Assembly (NCBI GenBank): GCA_902606745.1
Contig: CACLHR010000002.1
Location: 35,709-99,708 of the forward strand
Direction of reading: 5' to 3'
From: an uncultured Gammaproteobacteria bacterium
GTDB lineage: Bacteria > Pseudomonadota > Gammaproteobacteria > PS1 > Pseudothioglobaceae
Length of the DNA: 64,000 nt
Positions 8,527-18,019 of the stretch are shown here, piece by piece. Under the pieces are notes generated by a model that did no database searches, had not been told where the DNA came from, and saw only the letters and a program-made list of their open reading frames with translations. A program made the position numbers and the translations under genes. Numbering within the stretch: the first letter of the stretch is position 1; each line of letters starts with the position of its first letter.

Positions 8527-9006
8527 ATGTCAATTATTTATAAAAAAGCAATATTTTCGAGTTGTTATGCATATAGATATTCGCTTTCCCGTATTTGGGA
8601 TAAGAAAAAAAAGTTTGTTTTGTTTATAGGACTTAATCCATCAACGGCTGACGATAAAGTCGATGATCCAACGATACGAAGGTGTGTTAATTTTGCAAAA
8701 AACTGGGGGTATGGTGGCTTTTTGATTGTGAATCTTTTTGCTTATAGAACAACATTGCCTTCCAACCTTAAAAAAGTAAAATGTCCTGTTGGAAAGGATA
8801 ATGATAAATATATTGTGAAACTATCAAAAAAAGCTGATTTAATTGTCGCCGCATGGGGAAATAATGGAAATCTCTATAGTAGAGACAAACAAGTATTGAA
8901 CCTTATTCCAAACCTTATGTGTTTGAAAATTAACAAATCAGGCCAACCAGCTCATCCTTTGTATTTAAAAAAAGATTTAAAACTAATTAAATTTGCTAGA
9001 TTATGA
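8527..9006 (+). CDS. DUF1643 family protein
   Basis: A 159-residue DUF1643 protein of unknown function. Family hallmarks are FIGLNPSTADD (about 33-43), DPTIRRC (47-53), GYGGFLIVNLFAYRTT and VAAWGNNG. The GLNPSTA segment recalls a nucleotide- or phosphate-binding loop, but no activity is established. It is the first gene of the lgt-thyA-rnc run and overlaps lgt by 4 bases, so it is probably cotranscribed. Confidence 0.85.
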   Translation: MSIIYKKAIFSSCYAYRYSLSRIWDKKKKFVLFIGLNPSTADDKVDDPTIRRCVNFAKNWGYGGFLIVNLFAYRTTLPSNLKKVKCPVGKDNDKYIVKLSKKADLIVAAWGNNGNLYSRDKQVLNLIPNLMCLKINKSGQPAHPLYLKKDLKLIKFARL

Positions 9007-9791
9007 AATATATCGTTATTGACCCTGTAATTCTGGATTTGGGTATTGTAAAAATACATTGGTATGGAGTAATGTATTTATTGGCTTTTTTGGTGGCCTA
9101 TTTACTTGCTAAGTACAGAGCAAATTTGAATGAAGAATGGAGTACTCAGGAAATTGATGATTTAATTTTTTATGGAGCTTTGGGTGCAGTTTTAGGTGGA
9201 CGTTTAGGCTATATGATGTTTTACAGTTTGCCAACTTTTTTAGTTAATCCTTTAATTTTTTTAGACTTTCAAAATGGTGGAATGTCTTTTCATGGTGGTT
9301 TTCTTGGAGTTTTACTTGCAATGTTGTTATTTAATCGCAAGTCGAAAAAAAGTTTTTTTCAAACAACCGACTTTATTGCTCCATTAGTGCCTCTTGGTTT
9401 GGCCTTTGGAAGAATTGGTAATTATATAAATGCTGAGCTTTGGGGAAAGGTGACTGCTAGTGCTTGGGGTATATATTCCCCCGACCAGAGTGGAGTGTGG
9501 GCTCAGCGCTACCCGACGCAACTCTTTGAAGCTCTTCTCGAGGGTGTTGTACTATTTTTTATTTTGTGGATTTTTAGCAAAAAAAATCGACCATTGATAG
9601 CTACATCTTCCCTATTTTTGATTTTCTATGGATTCTTTAGATTTATAATTGAGTTCATCAGAGTGCCAGATGCTCAATTGGGATATTTAGCTTTTGAGTG
9701 GTTAACGATGGGGCAGTTATTAAGCTTTCCGATGATTGTTATTGGTATTTATTTATATTATAAGTCTTACTATTTAGAGAAACAATTATGA
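9003..9791 (+). CDS. lgt: Prolipoprotein diacylglyceryl transferase
   Basis: A 262-residue inner membrane protein with about seven hydrophobic segments. It transfers diacylglycerol from phosphatidylglycerol to the lipobox cysteine of prolipoproteins, the first step in maturing proteins such as BamD and Pal encoded in this window. The Lgt signature [13 protein letters not shown] is at about 136-148 and HGGFLG precedes it. Overlaps of 4 bases with the DUF1643 gene and with thyA place it in an operon. lgt-thyA is a common gammaproteobacterial pair. Confidence 0.96.
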   Translation: MKYIVIDPVILDLGIVKIHWYGVMYLLAFLVAYLLAKYRANLNEEWSTQEIDDLIFYGALGAVLGGRLGYMMFYSLPTFLVNPLIFLDFQNGGMSFHGGFLGVLLAMLLFNRKSKKSFFQTTDFIAPLVPLGLAFGRIGNYINAELWGKVTASAWGIYSPDQSGVWAQRYPTQLFEALLEGVVLFFILWIFSKKNRPLIATSSLFLIFYGFFRFIIEFIRVPDAQLGYLAFEWLTMGQLLSFPMIVIGIYLYYKSYYLEKQL

Positions 9792-10582
9792 AACAGTATT
9801 TAGATTTTTTAAAGCTCGTAAGGTATCAAGGAGCTATTAAAACCGACAGAACAGGTACAGGCACGGTAAGTATTTTTGGTCATCAGATGCGTTTTAATCT
9901 TAAAGAAGGATTCCCCTTGGTTACTACTAAAAAAATTCATCTCCCATCGGTCATCCATGAATTATTGTGGTTTTTAAGTGGTGAGACTAACATTAAATAT
10001 TTAAAGGAAAATAATGTTAATATTTGGAATGAATGGGCAGATGAAAACGGTGAATTAGGACCAGTATACGGTGCACAGTGGCGTCATTGGAAGAATGCTG
10101 ATGGTAAAGTAATTGACCAAATCTCAGAGGCAATGGAGTTAATAAAAAACTCACCTGATTCTAGGCGAATTCTTGTTTCTAGTTGGAATGTTGGAGAACT
10201 TGAAAGTATGGCCTTGCAACCTTGTCACGCGATTTTTCAATTTTATGTAGCTAACGGACAGTTATCATGCCAACTCTATCAAAGAAGTGCCGATATTTTC
10301 CTTGGAGTTCCATTCAATATTGCTTCTTATGCACTTTTAACTCACATGGTTGCCCAACAGTGCAATCTTCAAGTTGCTGACTTTGTATGGAGTGGTGGCG
10401 ACTGTCACATTTATTCGAACCATTTTGAGCAAGTTAATATTCAACTAGGAAGAACTCCAAAAGCTTTACCAAATCTTATTATCAAAAGAAAGCCTAAAAG
10501 CATTTTTGATTATCAATTTGATGATTTCGAATTCTATAATTATATTCATGACGACGCAATTAAGGCGCCAGTTGCAATTTGA
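9788..10582 (+). CDS. thyA: Thymidylate synthase
   Basis: 264 residues, the same length as E. coli ThyA. It methylates dUMP to dTMP with methylene-tetrahydrofolate. The catalytic nucleophile is C146 in [10 protein letters not shown], phosphate-binding arginines are present (RTGTG near 21-25, SRR near 126), and [17 protein letters not shown] and the C-terminal PVAI are intact. It starts in a 4-base overlap with lgt. Confidence 0.98.
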   Translation: MKQYLDFLKLVRYQGAIKTDRTGTGTVSIFGHQMRFNLKEGFPLVTTKKIHLPSVIHELLWFLSGETNIKYLKENNVNIWNEWADENGELGPVYGAQWRHWKNADGKVIDQISEAMELIKNSPDSRRILVSSWNVGELESMALQPCHAIFQFYVANGQLSCQLYQRSADIFLGVPFNIASYALLTHMVAQQCNLQVADFVWSGGDCHIYSNHFEQVNIQLGRTPKALPNLIIKRKPKSIFDYQFDDFEFYNYIHDDAIKAPVAI

Positions 10583-10604
10583 TTATTATTATTTAAATGT
10601 TTTT

Positions 10605-11270
10605 ATGGATAAATTGCAAAAAAATATTTCTTATCAATTTAACAATATTGAGTTACTTAAACAGGCTCTGACTCACCGAAGTGTCAGTAAAAATAACAAT
10701 GAAAGATTAGAATTTTTGGGAGATAGTATTCTTGGCTGTGTTATTTCCCATGAACTCTATAAGCGCTTCCCATTAATTGACGAAGGACAGTTATCAAGGC
10801 TCCGCTCTAACTTAGTAAGAGGTCAAACTTTGGTAAAACTAGCAAAATCAATTAATCTATCAGAAACCCTTATATTGGGTCAAGGCGAGTTAAAAAGTGG
10901 CGGTTTTCGACGTGAATCAATTCAGGCAGACGCTTTTGAAGCGATTCTGGGAGCTGTATTTCTTGATTCTGACTATTTGACCGTTAGTAGCGTAGTTTTA
11001 AAGCTCTATAAAGATTTGCTAAATGATGCTAGCCCTGAAGATTTATTAAAAGATTTTAAAACTCAGCTTCAGGAATTATTGCAAAAAAAAGGGCTTTCTC
11101 TTCCTCAATACGAACTAATTAAAACAAAGGGTCAGGATCATAATGCTATTTTCTATGTGCGCTGTATTGTCAGTGAGTATGAGCTTAAAGTGGAAAAAAA
11201 GGCTAAAAGTATCAAAAGGGCAGAACAAGCCTGTGCTGAATTTCTTTTAGAGAGATTGACCTCCTCATGA
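10605..11270 (+). CDS. rnc: Ribonuclease III
   Basis: A 221-residue double-strand-specific endoribonuclease that processes rRNA and structured mRNAs. The RNase III signature NERLEFLGDS is at about 33-42, with the acidic EAILGAVFLD segment further on and a C-terminal double-stranded RNA-binding domain (about 150-221). The open frame extends upstream into thyA, but that part does not resemble RNase III; the ATG at 10605 gives the normal family N-terminus. The stop overlaps era by 4 bases. Confidence 0.96.
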   Translation: MDKLQKNISYQFNNIELLKQALTHRSVSKNNNERLEFLGDSILGCVISHELYKRFPLIDEGQLSRLRSNLVRGQTLVKLAKSINLSETLILGQGELKSGGFRRESIQADAFEAILGAVFLDSDYLTVSSVVLKLYKDLLNDASPEDLLKDFKTQLQELLQKKGLSLPQYELIKTKGQDHNAIFYVRCIVSEYELKVEKKAKSIKRAEQACAEFLLERLTSS

Positions 11271-12151
11271 ACTTTCAGTCAGGTTTTGTTGCAGTCGTAG
11301 GTCGGCCGAATGTTGGTAAATCAACACTTATTAATGAATTGATTGGTCAAAAACTTTCGATCACTTCTCACAGACCTCAAACTACAAGGCATCGTATCCA
11401 TGCAATAGACACTCAGTGTAACTACCAAATGATCTTTGTTGACACTCCAGGCATTCATATTGGCAACAGGAAGGCAATTAACTCCTATATGAATAAAACT
11501 GCTAGCTCAAGCCTTTCAGAAGTAGATATGATACTTTGGCTAGTTGAAGCTCTTAAATGGACCAAGGAAGATGAGCGTGTAATGGAACATATATCTAAAA
11601 CCAAAGTGCCAATTATTCTCTGTGTGAATAAGATTGACAATTTAAACTCTAAAGATGAAGTACTTCCTTATCTAGAGAATTTAGGAGAAAAATTTCAAGC
11701 CAACGAATTATTCCCATTATCGGCATTTAATAAAAATCACACTAATGACTTAAGGAAATTAATTCTGAAATATCTACCTCAACAAAAAGCAATATTTGAA
11801 TCTGATTATGTTACTGACCGGCCACATCGATTTGTAGTTGCAGAGTTTATTCGTGAAAAATTGATACGTAATCTTTCGAACGAACTGCCTTATGAACTTA
11901 CGGTTGAGATTGAAAAATTTGACTTGGATGGAAAAATGTATCGAATTGCAGCTAGAATTTTTGTTGAAAAACCTTCCCAAAAAAGTATTGTAATTGGCGA
12001 CAAAGGTAAAATGCTTAAACAAATAGGTGAGGAGTCTCGCGTTAGTATTGAGGGCTATTTAGAAAGTAAAGTTTTTTTAGAACTTTGGGTTAAAGTGCGT
12101 CAAGGTTGGTCTAATGACAAAAGGGCTTTAGCCTCTTTGGGCTATGACTAA
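11267..12151 (+). CDS. era: GTPase Era
   Basis: A 294-residue GTPase needed for 16S rRNA maturation and 30S assembly. G1 is GRPNVGKST at about 12-20, G3 is DTPG, and G4 is NKID. The C-terminal KH domain contains GDKGKMLKQIGEESR, matching the GxxGxxxKxIG pattern. It overlaps rnc by 4 bases and recO by 8 bases. Confidence 0.97.
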   Translation: MNFQSGFVAVVGRPNVGKSTLINELIGQKLSITSHRPQTTRHRIHAIDTQCNYQMIFVDTPGIHIGNRKAINSYMNKTASSSLSEVDMILWLVEALKWTKEDERVMEHISKTKVPIILCVNKIDNLNSKDEVLPYLENLGEKFQANELFPLSAFNKNHTNDLRKLILKYLPQQKAIFESDYVTDRPHRFVVAEFIREKLIRNLSNELPYELTVEIEKFDLDGKMYRIAARIFVEKPSQKSIVIGDKGKMLKQIGEESRVSIEGYLESKVFLELWVKVRQGWSNDKRALASLGYD

Positions 12152-12830
12152 AATAGAATTGACACCAGCATTTTTAATTCATCGGAGAATGTATCAGGAT
12201 AGCTCTCTTTTGTTAGATTTTTTTACCCGTAACTATGGAAAGATTCGTCTCGTTGCTCGTAGCGCTCGTAGCAATAAAACCTCCCTGCAAATGTTTCAAT
12301 GCCTTAACATTTCTTTCAAAGGTAGAAGTGACCTCAAAAATCTAACGGATTGGGAATCTAGTGATCATCCACGCAGACTTTTAGGAAACGATTTAGTTCT
12401 TGCTATATATACAAATGAACTTCTCTCAAGATTATTACCAGAAGCTGAAAAACATCAGAAGTTGTTTGATGGTTACTGGAACTACTTAAGAATGATTAAT
12501 GAACAATCAGATATTGAAAAGGAATATTCCCTCAGATTGTTTGAAAACCTTTTATTAAAAGAGCTTGGTTATGGTTTAGAATTTAATAAGGACTCTTTAG
12601 GAAATCCCATTGATTCTGAACTTGAATATCAGTTTCAGGAGTACAAGGGCTTCTCTGCAACAGTGGATGGTAACATACCTGGTAAAGCTCTGTTGACGAT
12701 TGATAGTGGTGAAAATAATCTTTTATGTATCGATCATTTGACTGTATTTAAAAAAATAAATCGAAAACGCCTAAGATCTATCCTTGGTGAAAAGCCACTA
12801 AAAAGCAGAGAGTTATTTTTTGTAAATTAA
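12144..12830 (+). CDS. recO: DNA repair protein RecO
   Basis: 228 residues, a little shorter than E. coli RecO (242). RecO helps load RecA on SSB-coated DNA in RecFOR repair. The N-terminal OB-fold start (PAFLIHRRMYQDSSLLLDFF, GKIRLVARSAR) is typical; the rest is a poorly conserved helical domain. The assignment is supported by its fixed place between era and pdxJ. Confidence 0.9.
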   Translation: MTKIELTPAFLIHRRMYQDSSLLLDFFTRNYGKIRLVARSARSNKTSLQMFQCLNISFKGRSDLKNLTDWESSDHPRRLLGNDLVLAIYTNELLSRLLPEAEKHQKLFDGYWNYLRMINEQSDIEKEYSLRLFENLLLKELGYGLEFNKDSLGNPIDSELEYQFQEYKGFSATVDGNIPGKALLTIDSGENNLLCIDHLTVFKKINRKRLRSILGEKPLKSRELFFVN

Positions 12831-12841
12831 TTTAAAAAATT

Positions 12842-13573
12842 ATGAGTATTTATTTGGGTGTTAATATTGACCACATCGCGACATTAAGAGAGGCAAGAGG
12901 AACAACATATCCTAGTCCGCTAGAAGCTTCATTAATTTGTGAAAAATCTGGTGCTGATAGCATTACAATTCATCTCCGTGAAGATAGACGTCATATTCAA
13001 GATAAAGACGTTGAAGAAATAAAAGAAATAATAAAAACAAAAATGAATTTAGAAATGGCAGCAACTGATGAAATGATAAAAATTGCCTCTCAAATTAGTC
13101 CTAAAGACTGTTGTTTAGTTCCTGAAAAGCGAGAAGAGCTGACGACTGAGGGTGGTTTAAATGTATTTTCTCAGTTACCACGAATGAAAGAAGTGTGCGC
13201 TCAACTAGATGAGAACAATATAAGAGTTTCGCTTTTTATAGATGCCGATAAGAAACAAATAGATGCAGCAATGTCTTGTGGCGTGCCTGTAATCGAAATC
13301 CATACAGGACACTATGCTGAAGCAGTAAGTCCTGCTGAACGTGAATTGAAATATAATGAAATTAAAGAGGCATGTAAATATGCTCACAATCTAGGTCTTC
13401 AAGTCAATGCGGGACATGGTTTGACACTCGATAATACTATTGCTATTGCGAAAATTGATTCAATTGTTGAGCTCAATATTGGTCATTCAATTATCTCTAG
13501 AGCTGTTTTTGTAGGTCTAGCAAATGCAACAAATGAGATGAAAACCCTAATGTTGGAGGCAAGAGGTATATGA
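12842..13573 (+). CDS. pdxJ: Pyridoxine 5'-phosphate synthase
   Basis: A 243-residue TIM-barrel enzyme that condenses 1-deoxyxylulose 5-phosphate with 3-amino-2-oxopropyl phosphate to make pyridoxine phosphate. LGVNIDHIATLREARGT is at the N-terminus, with ITIHLREDRRHI, VPEKREELTTEGG and VNAGHGLT following, all containing conserved active-site residues. Its partner pdxA is at 44258. It overlaps acpS by 4 bases. Confidence 0.97.
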   Translation: MSIYLGVNIDHIATLREARGTTYPSPLEASLICEKSGADSITIHLREDRRHIQDKDVEEIKEIIKTKMNLEMAATDEMIKIASQISPKDCCLVPEKREELTTEGGLNVFSQLPRMKEVCAQLDENNIRVSLFIDADKKQIDAAMSCGVPVIEIHTGHYAEAVSPAERELKYNEIKEACKYAHNLGLQVNAGHGLTLDNTIAIAKIDSIVELNIGHSIISRAVFVGLANATNEMKTLMLEARGI

Positions 13574-13968
13574 TTTATGGAATAGGAACAGATCTTGTAG
13601 ACATTGATCGAGTGAAAAAGATCCTTTCAAAAAATCGAGATGGCTTTATTAAAAAAGTTTTAAGTGAGCATGAAAGGGCCTTGTTTGCCAACAAATCTGA
13701 AAGTGCAGCTTACTGTGCAAAGCGTTTTGCGGCCAAAGAAGCTTTTGCAAAGGCTCTAGGAACCGGTATTGGTCGAGTGGTTAGTTTCCAAGATTTAACT
13801 GTTAGAAATAATGAGAATGGCAGACCGCACTTTGTACCCAGCGAGACATTAAGGCAGTATTTGGTAGAAAAAAAAATTAAACAAGCTCATTTAAGTATCT
13901 CTGATGAAAGCCAAAATGCAATAGCATTTGTTGTTTTGGAAACATTTGATGTTCCCGCCCAAGATTAA
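13570..13968 (+). CDS. acpS: Holo-[acyl-carrier-protein] synthase
   Basis: 132 residues. It attaches 4'-phosphopantetheine from CoA to the serine of ACP (acpP at 61115). It has GIGTDLVDIDRV with the metal-binding Asp near residue 8, and RFAAKEAFAKALGTGIG with the second metal ligand Glu. It is the last gene of the rnc-era-recO-pdxJ-acpS operon and is convergent with ssb. Confidence 0.96.
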   Translation: MIYGIGTDLVDIDRVKKILSKNRDGFIKKVLSEHERALFANKSESAAYCAKRFAAKEAFAKALGTGIGRVVSFQDLTVRNNENGRPHFVPSETLRQYLVEKKIKQAHLSISDESQNAIAFVVLETFDVPAQD

Positions 13969-14011
13969 TTTAAGGCTTGATCATGAAAAAAAATAAATTA
14001 GTGTTTAACAT

Positions 14012-14467
14012 CTAAAAAGGTATGTCGTCCTCAAATTCATCTTTTGAAACTGGTGTAATGCTTGGTTCTGCTTGATTTTTTGCAGTTGAATTCTCGCTTG
14101 GAGCTTTAGAACTTGAATCGTCACGACGATCAAGCATCTGTAAAGTACCATTAAAACCACTAACCACAACTTCTGTAGTATAACGATCTTGACCATTCTG
14201 GTCTTGCCATTTTCGAGTTTGTAATTTTCCCTCGACATAGACTTTAGAGCCCTTGTCTAAATACTGACCTGCAATCTCTGCTAATTTACCAAATAAACTA
14301 ACACGATGCCATTCGGTTCTTTCTTGTTTTTGACCAGTACTTTTGTCTGTCCAAGATTCACTTGTAGCAAGCGATAAACTGGTAATTGCATTACCATTAG
14401 AGGCGTATTTTACTTCTGGTTTAGCACCAAGATTTCCAACTAGTATCACTTTATTTATGCCAGCCAT
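14012..14467 (-). CDS. ssb: Single-stranded DNA-binding protein
   Basis: A 151-residue SSB with an N-terminal OB fold ([47 protein letters not shown]), a low-complexity linker and the acidic tip DDIPF that recruits repair and replication partners. The open frame runs 18 codons further upstream, but the ATG at 14467 has a good ribosome-binding site (AGGAG) and gives the standard SSB N-terminus. The 267 bases between ssb and bamD show no clear gene or terminator. Confidence 0.96.
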   Translation of the reverse strand: MAGINKVILVGNLGAKPEVKYASNGNAITSLSLATSESWTDKSTGQKQERTEWHRVSLFGKLAEIAGQYLDKGSKVYVEGKLQTRKWQDQNGQDRYTTEVVVSGFNGTLQMLDRRDDSSSKAPSENSTAKNQAEPSITPVSKDEFEDDIPF

Positions 14468-14734
14468 ACTTACTCCTCTAATGTTTTTACAGTATGTGGT
14501 AAAGTTATCATCAAAAACCACCAGATAATTGCAACAAATATGGTCAATAAGAATACACTATTTGAGTCTTAAATGTTATAAATAAGACCTCCAATAAAGC
14601 AACTAAAAAATTTCTATATGTATTTTGAAGTTAAAAAAAACCATTTTAAGTTCGAGCTTTGAGTTGCTCACAATTCTAGATAAAAGCGAAGGTAAAAAGT
14701 CTTTCGGTTAAATTTATATTTTCCTAAAGAAAAA

Positions 14735-15508
14735 CTATTTATCTATTTTGTAGTTAGGGGAGTAGTTAGGATAACTTGCATAGAGAATAGTTCTTGCATC
14801 TTTAGCTAATTTTTCAACTTTGATTGCATCATAATTATAAGCCATTAAGTGAAGTCCATCAGCTACAGAAGGACTATTAGGGTAGTGCTCAATAATATAC
14901 TTTGAACGATTAATTGCAGCTATATGTGATCCATTACTTGTGTAATATAGTGCTACGTAGAATTCATGTCTTGCAAGGATGTTCATAAGTTCTACTAGCT
15001 TCTCTGAAGCTTCTTCAGAATATTTTGAATTAGGAAATGTATCAATTAACAAGGAAAAATAACTATAAGCATCACGCACACTTTGAACATCTCTCTGAGC
15101 GTTATCTGTGATAATTTTATCGAGAATTGAAGCAGATTTTTCTTCTACAATGACTCCTCTCAAATAATAAGCATATGGGGTAGACTGAATGGAAGGGTAT
15201 CGCTCAATAAATTCATTTAATTCAAGAATAGCTCTATTATATTTCTTACGCTTAAATAAATTATATGCAATGTCTAGTCGTGCCTGTATCGCATACTTTG
15301 AACCAGGATAGGCTGCAAGTATAACTTCCAACTGTTCGATGCCTTGTTCAACTGAACCAGAGTTAAACTCGGCTTCAGCAAGCTCATATAAAGCCTTTGG
15401 AGTGAGTCCGCCAGAAACTGGTCCTCTTGACTCTTTGTCACTTCCAAATAGTGAACACCCACAAAGGAAAATTGAAAATAAAATAAATAAAATTAATGAT
15501 CTGATCAT
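14735..15508 (-). CDS. bamD: Outer membrane assembly lipoprotein BamD
   Basis: A 257-residue lipoprotein of the BAM complex. It has a signal peptide with a lipobox ending at C18 (LCGC) and five TPR-like repeats, including ALYELAEAEFNSGSVEQGIE and YLRGVIVEEK. It works with BamA (48554) to insert outer membrane barrels. It is divergent from spoT across a 135-base gap that should hold promoters for both. Confidence 0.95.
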   Translation of the reverse strand: MIRSLILFILFSIFLCGCSLFGSDKESRGPVSGGLTPKALYELAEAEFNSGSVEQGIEQLEVILAAYPGSKYAIQARLDIAYNLFKRKKYNRAILELNEFIERYPSIQSTPYAYYLRGVIVEEKSASILDKIITDNAQRDVQSVRDAYSYFSLLIDTFPNSKYSEEASEKLVELMNILARHEFYVALYYTSNGSHIAAINRSKYIIEHYPNSPSVADGLHLMAYNYDAIKVEKLAKDARTILYASYPNYSPNYKIDK

Positions 15509-15643
15509 ATAAGGTTGCTTGGTTATTTTTAATAAAAAGGCATTATACTTGTGTGCAGTCTTAATAGAAACCTTTGTATAAACTACCTTGCTTAGTTTAC
15601 AACTTGCTTATAATTATCTGACTATATTTATATTTTTTATTCA

Positions 15644-17749
15644 ATGGCAATCTCTTTCTTTCATAAAAAACCTCAAATTGAAGATCTGACTTCAGTTCTC
15701 AAAGATTATCTTACTGATAATGAAATTGTTCTTGTTGAAAATGCCTATAAACTTGCTGAAAGAGCCCATGCAGGACAATTCAGAAAATCTGGCGAGTCAT
15801 ATATACATCATCCATTATCAGTGGCCTTAATACTTGCAGAGTTAAAACTAGACTATTACTGTATTGTTGCTGCAATTTTGCATGATTGTATCGAAGATAC
15901 TTCTGTTACAAAAAAGGAGGTTGAGCAAGAGTTTGGGACACAGGTAGCACATATCGTAGAAGGAGTATCAAAGTTGACAAATTTAGAGTTTACTTCTAGC
16001 TCACAAAAACAAGCTAAAAATTTTCAGAAACTAGTTTTTGCGATGTCAAAAGACATGAGAGTGATGATTATTAAGCTCGCAGATAGACTGCATAATATGC
16101 GCACACTTGAATCAATGAGTGATGAAAAAAAGATTCAAAAAGCAAAAGAAACTTCAGAGATTCATGCACCAATCGCAAGGAGACTTGGGTTGCATAGTAT
16201 TAGGGTAGAGTTGGATGACTTGTGTTTTCAAACTCTTCATCCTAGAAGATACTTGATACTAAAAAGAAAAATCAAAAAACAATACGGTAACCAAAAAAAG
16301 GCGATTGCTCTTATTCAAAACGAAATTGAAAATAGATTAAAACTTGAAGGTATTAATAGTGTAGTTGAAGGTCGTCAAAAACAACCTTTTAGTGTTTACA
16401 AAAAAATGAAAAATAAATCTTTAAAGTTTTCCGAAGTGTTGGATATGCATGCTTTTAGAGTTGTTGTTGACAATACAAGTGCATGTTATGAAGCGCTAGG
16501 CCATCTTCACAGTTTATACAAGCCTCTGCCATTAAAGTTTAAAGACTACATTGCGGCTCCAAAACCTAACGGTTATCAATCAATTCATACTGTTTTATTG
16601 GGTCCAAGAAAAATGTTTATTGAGGTTCAAATTCGTTCTCAAGAGATGCATTTCATTTCAGAGTATGGGATTGCAGCACATTGGCACTATAAAAGTACTG
16701 ACAAGCCGAGTGAAAAGCTTGCTCAAAATTGGCTTGGTTCCTTGCTCGACATTCAACAAAATTCAGACTCTTCGATTGATTTTCTTGAAAGCACGAAGGC
16801 CGATTTATTTCCTGATGAAGTTTTTGTATTTACTCCAGCTGGAAAAATCATACAATTGCCGCAAAGGGCAACTGTACTTGATTTTTCTTATGCAGTTCAT
16901 ACAAATGTTGGCAAAAAAACTCAGAAAGCAACTATTAATGGAAATGAAGCTGACCTTACAACTGAACTAAAATCTGGTCAAACTGTAGAAATAATTACCA
17001 GTCGTTTGGTCAAACCAAAGCCAAATTGGCTTGATATGGTAATTACCTCTAAAGCTAAAACAGCTATAAAAGCGCAACTTAGGGAAAACTCTAAAACTGA
17101 GTTGTCTAAACTGGGTAAGCATTTAATTTCTGACGCTCTTAATTATCAAAAAATTAACATTAATGATATTTCAAAAGAAAAATGGAAGGAATGCCTAAAA
17201 GAGTTACATTGTTCAAATTTTCAAGATTTATACATTAAAGTTGGTTTGTCAGAAATATTTGTTGCAGTTGTTGTCAACAAGCTTCTTAAAGATATTAGCA
17301 AAGAAACAATAAATACGATAACAATTAATAAAACCCAAGGTATGGCAATTAACTTTGCACGCTGCTGCTACCCGATACCTGGAGACGAAGTAACAGGCGT
17401 ATTAACCATCGCTAAAGGAATGGTGATGCATCGTTCAAATTGTGCAAACCTGACTCACATTAAGGAAAAAAATGAACAATGGATGGAGATCGACTGGAAG
17501 TCAGATGACAATGAAGTGTTCGAAGTTAGTATAAGCTGTTTGGTTGAAAATCGTAGCGGCACTTTGGCAACTATTGCTAATATATTAGCAAACTTAGGAG
17601 TGAACATTGAAAACATAGAGCAACGCAATAAACCCAATTCAAAAGCATTAATTGATATGGTTATTGTTGTTGCCAATATTATTCAACTTAATAGTATATT
17701 GGATAAATTAAAAGGCGTTCCTCATATTGTTTCAGCATCGAGATACTAA
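15644..17749 (+). CDS. spoT: Bifunctional (p)ppGpp synthetase/hydrolase, SpoT type
   Basis: A 701-residue RSH protein. The N-terminal hydrolase HD motif is intact (H80-D81 in ILHDCIEDT), so it can degrade (p)ppGpp. The synthetase domain follows (KDYIAAPKPNGYQSIHT, EVQIRSQEMH), then a TGS domain, a Cys-Cys region (FARCCYPIPGDEVTG) and a C-terminal ACT domain (ENRSGTLATIANIL). No rpoZ or trmH lies beside it as in E. coli; bamD is upstream and iscX downstream. RelA is not in this window, so whether it is the only RSH is unknown. Confidence 0.95.
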   Translation: MAISFFHKKPQIEDLTSVLKDYLTDNEIVLVENAYKLAERAHAGQFRKSGESYIHHPLSVALILAELKLDYYCIVAAILHDCIEDTSVTKKEVEQEFGTQVAHIVEGVSKLTNLEFTSSSQKQAKNFQKLVFAMSKDMRVMIIKLADRLHNMRTLESMSDEKKIQKAKETSEIHAPIARRLGLHSIRVELDDLCFQTLHPRRYLILKRKIKKQYGNQKKAIALIQNEIENRLKLEGINSVVEGRQKQPFSVYKKMKNKSLKFSEVLDMHAFRVVVDNTSACYEALGHLHSLYKPLPLKFKDYIAAPKPNGYQSIHTVLLGPRKMFIEVQIRSQEMHFISEYGIAAHWHYKSTDKPSEKLAQNWLGSLLDIQQNSDSSIDFLESTKADLFPDEVFVFTPAGKIIQLPQRATVLDFSYAVHTNVGKKTQKATINGNEADLTTELKSGQTVEIITSRLVKPKPNWLDMVITSKAKTAIKAQLRENSKTELSKLGKHLISDALNYQKININDISKEKWKECLKELHCSNFQDLYIKVGLSEIFVAVVVNKLLKDISKETINTITINKTQGMAINFARCCYPIPGDEVTGVLTIAKGMVMHRSNCANLTHIKEKNEQWMEIDWKSDDNEVFEVSISCLVENRSGTLATIANILANLGVNIENIEQRNKPNSKALIDMVIVVANIIQLNSILDKLKGVPHIVSASRY

Positions 17750-17824
17750 TATTAAAAAAATGTACCTAGCCACTTACTCTATTGATTAAAATTGCGTTTA
17801 TCGTTTACTTCGTACATTTTAAAA

Positions 17825-18019
17825 ATGATCAGCTGGACCGACTCACTCGAAATTGCTATTTCACTTGAAGAGGCTCACCCTGATATTAATCCTATAACTA
17901 TCAATTTTGTTGAGTTGCGTGAACTTGTAATGGCTCTTGAAGATTTTGATGAAGGAGACACTCAATGTGGAGAAAAGATATTAGAAGCCATTCAAATGTG
18001 TTGGATTGACGAAAAATAA
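17825..18019 (+). CDS. iscX: Fe-S cluster assembly protein IscX
   Basis: A 64-residue acidic protein of the IscX (YfhJ) family, which binds IscS and iron and tunes Fe-S assembly. The pattern SWTDSLEIAISLEEAHPDINP...ALEDFDEG...EKILEAIQMCWIDE matches E. coli IscX closely in spacing. The ATG at 17825 gives the normal start; an upstream in-frame start would add 11 residues of unrelated sequence. Elsewhere iscX ends the isc operon. Here it stands alone upstream of tolB, sharing one base with it. Confidence 0.9.
   Translation: MISWTDSLEIAISLEEAHPDINPITINFVELRELVMALEDFDEGDTQCGEKILEAIQMCWIDEK

Noticed and set aside
10506..10604. N-terminal extension of rnc into thyA
   Set aside because: The 33 extra residues do not match RNase III; the ATG at 10605 gives the normal family start.
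14468..14521. Longer N-terminus for ssb
   Set aside because: The inner ATG has an AGGAG ribosome-binding site and the conserved SSB start; the upstream part is not conserved.
16551..16970. 139-codon open frame in a second frame within spoT
   Set aside because: It lies wholly inside the conserved synthetase and TGS region of spoT and has no protein-like features of its own.
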